52,651 nucleotides of DNA, taken from assembly GCA_964517355.1 (NCBI GenBank), contig CAZFCK010000006.1:1-52651 (forward strand), given 5' to 3'. This DNA is from CAZFCK01 sp964517355. GTDB taxonomy: Bacteria; Desulfobacterota; Desulfovibrionia; Desulfovibrionales; Desulfovibrionaceae. A model generated the notes under the pieces. It ran no database searches, was not told the DNA's origin, and saw nothing but the letters and a program-made list of their open reading frames with translations. Of the stretch, positions 7,683 through 14,926 are shown in pieces. Position 1 is the stretch's first letter. Each line of letters begins with the position of its first letter. A program made the position numbers and the translations under genes.

Positions 7683-9194
7683 ATGAACAAACGAGAAACC
7701 TGGGGGTCAAGAACCGGATTTATCTTGGCCGCAGTAGGATCAGCAATTGGACTGGGAAATATTTGGCGTTTTCCCTATATGGTGTATGAAAACGGAGGTG
7801 GAGCATTTCTGCTTCCTTACTTCACCGCCATGTTGCTGGCGGGTATTCCGGTCATGATGCTGGAGTTCGGACTCGGGCATAAATTTCGCGGGTCGGCTCC
7901 AAAAATTTTTGCCTCTATTTCCAAAAGGGCCGAATGGCTGGGGTGGTGGCAGGTTCTCGTTGCCTTTGTCATTGCCTGCTACTATGTGGTCGTCATTGCC
8001 TGGACTATCGATTATTTTCTCTTTTCCTTTACCCAGGCTTGGACAAGCGACCCTAAAGGATTCTTTTTCGGCCAGTTTCTTGGCCTGACTGACTCACCAA
8101 TGAATCTCGGCAGTATACAGTGGCCCATCCTGGGAGCCGCCGTTTTTGCCTGGCTGGTGGCTTTTTTGGCCGTATTCACCGGAGTTCGCGGAGGCATTGA
8201 GCGCGTCAACAAAATCTTCATGCCGCTGCTGTTCTTGCTGGTGCTGGTATTTATCGGCCGAGGATTGTTTCTTGAAGGGGCTGTTGATGGTTTGAACTGG
8301 CTCTTTCGTCCCGATTTTTCCGCACTCTTGAATGGAAAGGTTTGGGCTGACGCCTTCGGACAGATATTCTTCAGCCTTTCCGTGGGCTTTGCCATCATGC
8401 TCTCCTATTCCAGCTACCTTCCGAAAGACTCGGACGTAACCAACAACGCGTGTATAACCGTATTCGTCAACTGCGGATTCAGTCTTCTTTCCGGAATCAT
8501 GATTTTCAGTGTTCTTGGCTACATGGCTGCGCAGCAGGGCGTGGAGGTCAGCGATGTGGTTTCAAGCGGCGTGGGCCTGGCCTTCATCACGTTGCCCACG
8601 GCCATCAACCTGATGCCCGTTCCGGTATTTTTTGGTGCGCTTTTCTTTCTTGCATTGATGTTTGCGGGGCTGACCTCCATGATTTCCATTACCGAAGCCG
8701 TGGTGTCGGCTGTCAAGGACAAGATGGGAATGAGCCGCAAAAAGGCTGCAATACTTGTCTGTGCGGCCGGATTTGTGGGCAGTACGGCGTTCACGACAGG
8801 CGGTGGCCTGCTTCTCCTCGACATTGTCGATCATTTCGTCAACAATTTCGGCGTGCTTATCGGTGGATTTTTGGAAATCCTGTTTGTGGCCTGGTTCTGC
8901 AATTTGAACTCCCTGCGCTCGTACATCAATTCCATTTCCGATTTCAGGATCAATCCTGCCTGGAATATCTGTCTGCGCTTTGTTACGCCCCTGATGCTTG
9001 GAATCATCCTGCTCTCCAACCTGATCGAAGATTTGGGGAAAAATTACGGTGGATACTCCACTGACGCACTTGTTCTTTTCGGTTGGGTCGTTCTTTTCAG
9101 TTTCATAGTGCTCTCCATAGGCATCACCCTTTGGCAGGGGAATTTTCAGGGCGCCATTGCCGTACATCGCGATTTTCGTAATGGGAGAAGATAA
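7683..9194 (+). CDS. Sodium-dependent transporter, NSS/SNF family
   Basis: A 503-residue inner-membrane symporter with about twelve hydrophobic helices, probably carrying an amino acid with Na+. The family TM1 signature GSAIGLGNIWRFPY lies at about residues 16-29, followed by ENGGGAFLLPY. The start ATG at 7683 is preceded by AGAGGA; the frame is open further upstream but that part has no ribosome-binding site. Three nucleotides after the stop begins a 32-residue single-span gene that resembles the MetS subunits of MetP-type NSS transporters. Substrate specificity cannot be told from sequence; methionine/alanine is known for the Corynebacterium MetP/MetS pair. Confidence 0.93.
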   Translation: MNKRETWGSRTGFILAAVGSAIGLGNIWRFPYMVYENGGGAFLLPYFTAMLLAGIPVMMLEFGLGHKFRGSAPKIFASISKRAEWLGWWQVLVAFVIACYYVVVIAWTIDYFLFSFTQAWTSDPKGFFFGQFLGLTDSPMNLGSIQWPILGAAVFAWLVAFLAVFTGVRGGIERVNKIFMPLLFLLVLVFIGRGLFLEGAVDGLNWLFRPDFSALLNGKVWADAFGQIFFSLSVGFAIMLSYSSYLPKDSDVTNNACITVFVNCGFSLLSGIMIFSVLGYMAAQQGVEVSDVVSSGVGLAFITLPTAINLMPVPVFFGALFFLALMFAGLTSMISITEAVVSAVKDKMGMSRKKAAILVCAAGFVGSTAFTTGGGLLLLDIVDHFVNNFGVLIGGFLEILFVAWFCNLNSLRSYINSISDFRINPAWNICLRFVTPLMLGIILLSNLIEDLGKNYGGYSTDALVLFGWVVLFSFIVLSIGITLWQGNFQGAIAVHRDFRNGRR

Positions 9195-9196
9195 CA

Positions 9197-9295
9197 ATGG
9201 AATTCACAGCATTTTTAACCATGCTGGTAGGACTTGGCATTACTTGGGGCGGTGCGGCGATTTGCCTGCGCATTGCCATGAAGCGTAAAAACTAA
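9197..9295 (+). CDS. MetS-like NSS transporter small subunit
   Basis: A 32-residue micro-protein starting MEFTAFLTMLVGLGITWGG and ending RIAMKRKN. It has one transmembrane helix and a short basic cytoplasmic tail, the layout of the small subunits that accompany bacterial NSS transporters such as MetP. The ATG lies two bases after the transporter stop codon, so translation is probably coupled. It is easily missed because of its size. It probably stabilises or activates the transporter; the assignment rests on size, topology and position. Confidence 0.78.
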   Translation: MEFTAFLTMLVGLGITWGGAAICLRIAMKRKN

Positions 9296-9325
9296 TCCGC
9301 CACTAGGCTGTGGATCGTTTTGCTT

Positions 9326-9368
9326 ATTAATCGGAGCGCGCCGTTACGTTTCATGCGCTCCGATTAAT
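9326..9368. repeat. 14-bp inverted repeat downstream of the NSS operon
   Basis: Arms 9326-9339 (ATTAATCGGAGCGC) and 9355-9368 are exact complements around a 15-nt loop. It begins 30 nt past the small-subunit stop. There is no T-run, so it is probably a 3'-end stabilising hairpin or a weak terminator. Confidence 0.7.
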
Positions 9369-9384
9369 AATTCGGCTGACGGAT

Positions 9385-9467
9385 TTAAAGGAAAAAAGTA
9401 TAAAGTCGCGGGCTTTCGCACCCGCACGACAATCAGGGGAGGCCCCTGGACGCCGGGAAAAAGACAA
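9385..9467 (+). repeat. Family A twin-hairpin repeat, copy 1
   Basis: An A-rich lead-in is followed by GTCGCGGGC-TTTCGC-ACCCGCACGAC (first hairpin) and CAGGGG-AGG-CCCCTG (second hairpin), then ACGCCGGGAAAAAGACA. On the minus strand the first hairpin is followed by a T-rich run, which would make it an intrinsic terminator for the cupin gene ending at 9539. Copies are at 32116, 38844 and 47132. All four lie between convergent genes. Confidence 0.92.
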
Positions 9468-9538
9468 ATATATTCTCATTTTTCAACAAATGCAGAATGT
9501 TTAAGTATAAGATTTACTCAGAAAGTCGGGATGCCATA

Positions 9539-10135
9539 CTAAAAAAGCCCCAGTTCCTTGCCGCGGCTAACAACGCCCGGGTAATCGCGCATCAACGCAT
9601 CACTTTCAGCCGTTCCAGGCGGGACGAAGCGGATATCATCAATATGCCAGCCCGGTGAGACCATCACCCCGTATAATCCCCAGTCGTAATCGGGTGCCTC
9701 CTGTTTCACAAATCCCATCCAGGTGCCTGCGGGAATCACGTATTGCAGGACATGCCCATTCATGATGTCCGGTCCCAAAACCACTTCCTTCCATTGGCCG
9801 TCCTGGAAAAGCAGCAGCATGAGCATCGGCGCGCCGGCGTGGTACAGCATGATTTCGTCCGAGGTGATGATGTGCCAGGGGTCCATGGATACCTGAGGGG
9901 GCATCAGGTAATAGATCAACGACGTCGCAGCCCGATTTTTATCCATGGCGGCCCTGGTCTTTGATTCATAGGTGGGTAAATAATATCCCGGACACGCTTC
10001 ATCGGACATAGGCAACAGCTTAAGCGCGTTTATCACCTGATCGGCGCTCAACGGCCTTGTTTCCCCGCCCAACGCATTGGCCGCGCCGCTGATGCATAGA
10101 AACAACATGAAGAGAAAGCAGCAGCTTTTTTTCAT
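9539..10135 (-). CDS. Secreted cupin (DUF985/Cupin_5-like) protein
   Basis: A 198-residue protein with a Sec signal peptide (MKKSCCFLFMLFLCISGAA, cleavage near ANA-LGG). The rest resembles the Cupin_5/DUF985 family: TSLIYYLMPP, then WHIITSDEIMLYHAG (the paired His-Glu region), VLGPD, VIPAGTWMGF and VSPGWHIDDIRF. It should be a periplasmic beta-barrel, perhaps binding a small sugar or metal. Its ATG overlaps the stop of the 861-residue gene by four bases (ATGA), so it is the fourth gene of a translationally coupled operon. A secreted cupin in an operon with a MinD-like ATPase is unexpected. The ligand is unknown. Confidence 0.75.
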   Translation of the reverse strand: MKKSCCFLFMLFLCISGAANALGGETRPLSADQVINALKLLPMSDEACPGYYLPTYESKTRAAMDKNRAATSLIYYLMPPQVSMDPWHIITSDEIMLYHAGAPMLMLLLFQDGQWKEVVLGPDIMNGHVLQYVIPAGTWMGFVKQEAPDYDWGLYGVMVSPGWHIDDIRFVPPGTAESDALMRDYPGVVSRGKELGLF

Positions 10136-12717
10136 AGGGTTTTCCTTTGGGCATGTTTAGTGATGTTAACATCGACAGCGAATATTTCCGGTGGAAATGA
10201 TTCCTGCCGGGCCAAAGCGGCACTTACCCCGCAAACCAGACTGAACAACTCTTCGAAAACTCCGTCAATGACTTCTCCTGGTACCCCGTAATAAAGAAAA
10301 TTAATGGGCATGGAATCCCCCAGCATGTAAAGATCTTTATGGGCGTGCTCCCCGGACAGGCCGGAAATTTTCGATGGAGTGGAAAAATAGACTCGAACGC
10401 GATGCCCCTGTAGCAGGTTTCCCTGGGGATCTATAATAGCGGTTGTTTCCAGCCTTACAGACTGTCCGGCGATACGGGGAGTGTTCGCACGGGCCAATTG
10501 GCCGAGCCAGTTTGTCAGATCCTCGAACTCAACTGTTTTTGTTGATCCGCTGGCGAAAAAAAGTTCACGAGCCGTCCCTTCTACCAGCAGCTTTTCAAAA
10601 AACGGCTGCTTGAGTACGGAAATGCCTGTCATGCCGATAAACAAATCCAGCCGGCGCCACATCCCATCCGGCATGTCCTCAATGCATGCAAATTCCCTTT
10701 TGCAATCCGAAGACGCATCCACCTTCAAATCAAGGCCGTAAACCTTTCCGTAGGTTGTCTGCGCCTCAATGGCACTGCGCAGAAAACGTCCGATATTCCC
10801 TTTCGAGCCAAGAACGAGGGAGTGGCGGTACATGATACATTTACCCAGGCCGTAAAAAATTGATTGCACGGCGTTGAGGAGGGAATATGCGCAGGATTCG
10901 GCTTCCACCACGTTTTTATATTTGGAAAGGGCGATGGTGAAGACGGGAATTCGCAATCCACCGACTTCTTTCTCCACGTCACGCAGCTGGTAATACCCGT
11001 TGGCCGTGTGCTCAAAAAAAGCGGGAACGATCCGTTGCAGCCATTCATAAAGCGGTGCTTCAAGTTCCTTTTCGAGCTGCAAATCATCCGGAGGAGCAAC
11101 ATCGAAATATTCGAGCATCTGCCCCAGGGTTTTACCTGTGTGGCAATAGCGGTTCAGGGCTGGGGCGGTATATCCGCCGTCTTCAATGAGTACAAGCCGG
11201 CGGTTCTCGCGCATGGCTTGAAACGCTTCCCGGAAAAAAAGGTGCAGGCTGGTAAAACGCATGGAATCAAGGTAATCGCCTTTGCGCTCGCGCAACGCGG
11301 CGTCAAGAGCGTTGAGCGAATTTATGGACGAGTACTGGCGTGAAAGAATATACGCGCTGTCAATGGCATCGCGGAGTTCAATGCGCTGCAGGCCCCACCA
11401 GCGAAAGGCGTCCTCCGGCATGCTGAGCATGTCATCCAAAAGCGCATCCGGGACCACACCGCGATAGCGGATGAAAAGCGTGGTCACCGCTGGGCAATTC
11501 GCCTGTTCAAGCGCCTTGACAAACCCAAGTACTTCCGAAGTGGCATGGTGGATCAACAGAACACGGTAATTTGACAACAGCGTGGGGTCCGCCTGTTTCG
11601 CCGTCTGAAACAGAGTGGGCATTCGTTTCAGGTGCGACAGCATGTCGGGCAGCTTACGCTGTTCTCCAAGGCTGACGTTCAACCTAGCGCCCTTACGGGA
11701 CATATCGAAATAAATTCGATTGTTGTTATCCAACATCTCCACCATGTTTCCATCACTCAAGGCCTGAAGCACCGACTTGTCCTCCAGCAGCAAGAGCACT
11801 TTCGCAAGCAGGGCGGAAAAGGCGGCGTTGTTCCGGAGCAGCAGCATCTCCGATGTTTCTTTGGCCCAACGAAAAACAGCGCTTGTCACGGCGGGCAGTC
11901 CGGACGAAACGAGGAGTTCAAAAAGCGCGTACTGACGGCCTGGTATTTCCGTGTATTCGGTCTGCTGGTTTTGACATTCCCGATGAATTCCGGTGAATAT
12001 CTGTTCCACTATAGTTGAGATATCTTGCTGATAATGATGCGTTCCAGCTTCCTTCACCACGCGGTGGGGAATTCGTTTGAGAAACAGGCGTGACTGGGCC
12101 GCATCTTCAATAGTGATCCGCAAAAAACGTCCGTCTCCATCATATTCCACCAGAAAAAAGTACGAATTCGGCCTCCCTGCTTCATCGAGGAGGGGAAAAT
12201 GCAATGCCGGACGTTGCTCGGCAGGAGAGTGCCCCGCGTCATGCCTGTCTGTTCCAAATCCGCCGGGGAACAACAGTTTGCCCCATTGCGGGGTTTGCAA
12301 CGCGTTAAAGACCAGTCGCAACTGGTGCACAAAATGCTCCTGCGTTTCCACAATGGAACGCGCCACAGCGTTACGGGCGTAGACCACTACATGCGCTACG
12401 CCCAAGGCCGCCAGTTCCGGGGTGTTTTCCGCGTCCACCGCGACCTGCGTCAGCACATCCGTGGTTGACTTGTGGCATTTTTCCAGGGTTTGTTTGGCCA
12501 GATAATTCACAAATCCCGGAATGCCCGTAATAAAGCGCACTCCGGTCACATCGATAAGAAATCGCCCATCTTCCTGCTCTATGAGAGGCGAACCCAAAGT
12601 GGTCAGTATCGTCCCTCGAAGTGTTTCGCGCGAGGGGGTATCCTTGGCGAAACGCTCTGATCGCATCAATGTGTTGAGTATGGAACCGATTTTTTTTTCC
12701 CCGGACTGTTGTTTCAC
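10132..12717 (-). CDS. 861-residue S-adenosylhomocysteine-hydrolase-like protein
   Basis: Residues about 385-830 follow the plan of AdoHcy hydrolase. There is a helix-rich stretch ending in GLGKC, then a Rossmann NAD-binding motif LVLGSKGNIGR (about 634-644) with an acidic residue at the end of beta-2 (GLDLK). FFASGSTKTVEF (719-730) occupies the usual NIGHFD-EID position. SMPINFLYYGVPGEVIDGVF (802-821) matches the GRLVNL-GHP-VM-F region. Residues 1-380 are unrecognised. Start is GTG, overlapping the upstream stop as GTGA, with AGAGGA upstream. It is about twice the length of a normal AdoHcy hydrolase and many catalytic positions look altered. It may be a NAD-sensing or regulatory homologue rather than an enzyme of the methyl cycle. 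Confidence 0.6.
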   Translation of the reverse strand: MKQQSGEKKIGSILNTLMRSERFAKDTPSRETLRGTILTTLGSPLIEQEDGRFLIDVTGVRFITGIPGFVNYLAKQTLEKCHKSTTDVLTQVAVDAENTPELAALGVAHVVVYARNAVARSIVETQEHFVHQLRLVFNALQTPQWGKLLFPGGFGTDRHDAGHSPAEQRPALHFPLLDEAGRPNSYFFLVEYDGDGRFLRITIEDAAQSRLFLKRIPHRVVKEAGTHHYQQDISTIVEQIFTGIHRECQNQQTEYTEIPGRQYALFELLVSSGLPAVTSAVFRWAKETSEMLLLRNNAAFSALLAKVLLLLEDKSVLQALSDGNMVEMLDNNNRIYFDMSRKGARLNVSLGEQRKLPDMLSHLKRMPTLFQTAKQADPTLLSNYRVLLIHHATSEVLGFVKALEQANCPAVTTLFIRYRGVVPDALLDDMLSMPEDAFRWWGLQRIELRDAIDSAYILSRQYSSINSLNALDAALRERKGDYLDSMRFTSLHLFFREAFQAMRENRRLVLIEDGGYTAPALNRYCHTGKTLGQMLEYFDVAPPDDLQLEKELEAPLYEWLQRIVPAFFEHTANGYYQLRDVEKEVGGLRIPVFTIALSKYKNVVEAESCAYSLLNAVQSIFYGLGKCIMYRHSLVLGSKGNIGRFLRSAIEAQTTYGKVYGLDLKVDASSDCKREFACIEDMPDGMWRRLDLFIGMTGISVLKQPFFEKLLVEGTARELFFASGSTKTVEFEDLTNWLGQLARANTPRIAGQSVRLETTAIIDPQGNLLQGHRVRVYFSTPSKISGLSGEHAHKDLYMLGDSMPINFLYYGVPGEVIDGVFEELFSLVCGVSAALARQESFPPEIFAVDVNITKHAQRKTL

Positions 12718-13772
12718 GCCTTGTCATCCTCTATGTTGGCAGCTTTACGCCGCAAGTCGCCGGCCTTTTGCTTCAAATTTTTGAAGTAGTCAGTTTCTGT
12801 AATTTTTTTCAACTCGGCTTGCTGCTTCTTATGGTCGATTTCAATTCGAAGTTTTTTGACTTCGCGTTTCAAGGCTGTTTCACGCGATTCAACGGCCTGG
12901 ATCATATCGCTAAACACATGGGCCAGCATTCCTATTTCATCCTGGCGCTTAAATAAGTATCGCAGTAGCGGCGCGTTGGAATAGTCGCCTGCGCGTACCT
13001 TTTCCGCCACGCGCGTCAACGTGACCAGAGGCGAACTCATCCGTTTCGCAAGCAAGGCGGACACCGCCAATCCAATGATGAGCACCAGCAACGTGATCGC
13101 ACCTAACATATAAAGTTCTTTAATCCTTATTTCAGTGCTCATGGTGATCATGATGCTGCAAATCCACGTGATCAATATCGTGAAGAGTACAAGATAATGG
13201 ATACTCAGTATCGTGCGAATCTCGATTCGGCTTTGAAGAATTCCGGCCACAAGTAAAAAAGCGGGAACCAGCATCAGCGCCCACAGGCTGTCCGTGATGA
13301 AGATGGGAAAGAACAGTTTATAAAGCGCATCGTAAAAAGATAAATTTCCTTGATTGATTTCTAGAGCGATGGGCAGCGTAAAGGGCAGGCTTGAAGCGGC
13401 GAGAAGCAAAACAAGCAGCTTGGCGAAGGCGAGGATGGAGACGATCCGCCGCCCCTCCCAGGGGCGAAGCAGCCCGGGTGTCAGGCCCATGAATCCATTG
13501 GCCAGACTCCAAACCGGGGCATAGAAGAGCCCTTTGCCCCCGATAAAGTAGCCCAGCATATCGCCGAGCATGCCGGTTATAAAACCCACCATCGGGCCAA
13601 AAACAATTCCTAAAGACATGGGGATGGCGACTTGCGGGCGCATTTCTGCAAAAGAACAGCCCGGGAGGTAATACTTGCCGGAGAGGTAATTGGCGAATCC
13701 GTAAACAAGACTGCCCGCCAGATACATTGCGGGAGCGAAGTTCATAAATTTTTTCAGATAAGTAGAGGGCAT
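12714..13772 (-). CDS. Membrane protein: ECF-transporter S-component-like domain fused to HAMP
   Basis: A 352-residue protein. Residues about 10-175 are multi-spanning and resemble ECF-transporter substrate-binding (S) components: RPQVAIPMSLGIVFGPMVGF, then GMLGDMLGYFIGG. Two more helices follow (about 190-210 and 220-242). Next come a HAMP-like linker (about 241-295, containing PLVTLTRVAEKVRAGDY) and a charged coiled coil ending in ITETDYFKNLKQKA. There is no kinase, cyclase or chemotaxis output domain. It lies 19 nt after the MinD-like gene and overlaps the next gene by four bases. I infer a ligand sensor that signals through HAMP and the coiled coil to a partner, possibly the AdoHcy-hydrolase-like protein or the ATPase. 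Confidence 0.72.
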   Translation of the reverse strand: MPSTYLKKFMNFAPAMYLAGSLVYGFANYLSGKYYLPGCSFAEMRPQVAIPMSLGIVFGPMVGFITGMLGDMLGYFIGGKGLFYAPVWSLANGFMGLTPGLLRPWEGRRIVSILAFAKLLVLLLAASSLPFTLPIALEINQGNLSFYDALYKLFFPIFITDSLWALMLVPAFLLVAGILQSRIEIRTILSIHYLVLFTILITWICSIMITMSTEIRIKELYMLGAITLLVLIIGLAVSALLAKRMSSPLVTLTRVAEKVRAGDYSNAPLLRYLFKRQDEIGMLAHVFSDMIQAVESRETALKREVKKLRIEIDHKKQQAELKKITETDYFKNLKQKAGDLRRKAANIEDDKA

Positions 13773-13791
13773 GGTTTCTTGACTCGATATT

Positions 13792-14550
13792 TCAGTCCGA
13801 AAGCAAGTCCTCGGCCACCTCTTGGAGCATTTGTGTAATGGGGTGGTCCGAATACCGCACGGTGAAAACCCCCTGGCTGGCCAAGGTCATCATCTCATCG
13901 GAATGTGGAATAAGCGCGATCACCGGACAATGGTAGGTTTCTTCAATCAAATGTTTCAGGTGGACAGGATCAAGACTCTCCGGGGCCTTGTTCACCAGAA
14001 TTTTCATTTTCGGCACATCCAGTTCCCGCGCGACCTCTATGGTCAACCCCGTGCCCTGGTAGTCTTGATAGTCTGGACGCATCACCACCAATACCGCTTT
14101 AGAGATCGCGACAGCAAGGAGCGTTTCTTCGCTCAGGCCTGGGTGCGTATCCACAATGATCACGTCCAGGTTCAGCGCTTGCCCCATATCCTTGAACCCT
14201 TCGCTGAGCAGGTTAACATCGTACCCGTCACGCAGCACCCGTGCGATGTCCGACACGTTGACGCTGGAAGGCACCAAATAGATACACCCCGAAACATCGC
14301 ATTGAAGTGCCTTGGTCACATCATAGGCGGCTTGTTCAATGGTGCATTGCCCCCAAAGATAACTGTTAAGCGTGAAATCCATGTCATCTTCAGTGAGGTT
14401 GAACAATACATGTATCCCGGGCGACTGTATGTCGGTATCGAAAATGCCCACACGCAGCCCTTGTTTCGCATAAATAGCGGCGAGATTGGCGGAAGTATTG
14501 GATTTTCCCGTGCCGCCACGAAATGAGTGGATGGAAATGATATGCACCAT
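13792..14550 (-). CDS. MinD/ParA-family ATPase
   Basis: A 252-residue P-loop ATPase of the MinD/ParA (SIMIBI) class. The deviant Walker A motif is HSFRGGTGKSNTSANLA, in which the usual signature lysine of KGGxGKT is arginine (R11). Other family motifs are VGIFDTDIQSPG and VIIVDTHPGLSEETL. Start ATG follows GGAG with 8-nt spacing. It is the first gene of the four-gene operon and has no MinC, MinE or ParB partner nearby. It therefore is probably not a division or partition protein; membrane association through the ECF-S/HAMP partner is an inference. The C-terminus (QMLQEVAEDLLSD) could form an amphipathic helix. Confidence 0.85.
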   Translation of the reverse strand: MVHIISIHSFRGGTGKSNTSANLAAIYAKQGLRVGIFDTDIQSPGIHVLFNLTEDDMDFTLNSYLWGQCTIEQAAYDVTKALQCDVSGCIYLVPSSVNVSDIARVLRDGYDVNLLSEGFKDMGQALNLDVIIVDTHPGLSEETLLAVAISKAVLVVMRPDYQDYQGTGLTIEVARELDVPKMKILVNKAPESLDPVHLKHLIEETYHCPVIALIPHSDEMMTLASQGVFTVRYSDHPITQMLQEVAEDLLSD

Positions 14551-14926
14551 GTATGCAGTCTCCGATCATACCCGCAAATGAACAACCGATTAAATTATTG
14601 ATAACGTCATTATCACAGGCAGATGACGATATCAACGACAACCAGGGAGGAGTATGATGGCCAGTACACGAAAACGAGTCAACACCAGCTGTCTGCGAAG
14701 ATGATTGAAAGAATCAGGGGGAAATCAAACTGGAAACGAGTTCACGAAGGGCTCATTTGCAGAGAACAGCCGGATGAATAAGACGGGCTGAGCATCGTTT
14801 ACAAAAAGGGGCGAGAGCCGTATTCACCTTGAAATCGAAAAGAGAAATCCTTTCAATTTTGGGAGAAATTTGGCATAGATGATTTTTGTGTAAAGCATGA
14901 TTTTAATTAATTCAAAGGGATTTAAT
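14551..14926. other. Intergenic region between the MinD-like operon and purT, with two tiny reading frames
   Basis: It holds the promoters of both flanking transcripts. On the plus strand a strong ribosome-binding site (AGGGAGG, 14644-14650) precedes a 16-codon frame (14654-14704, MMASTRKRVNTSCLRR). Its stop overlaps, as ATGA, the start of a 26-codon frame at 14701-14781 (ending LICREQPDE). The two could be leader peptides or decayed coding DNA at the edge of the island. I recognise no family. Confidence 0.4.

Noticed and set aside
14640..14850. Group II intron remnant
   Set aside because: Phrases such as GAGAACAGCCGGATG and GAGAGCCGTATTC recalled intron ends, but no domain V hairpin or reverse-transcriptase sequence could be made out.
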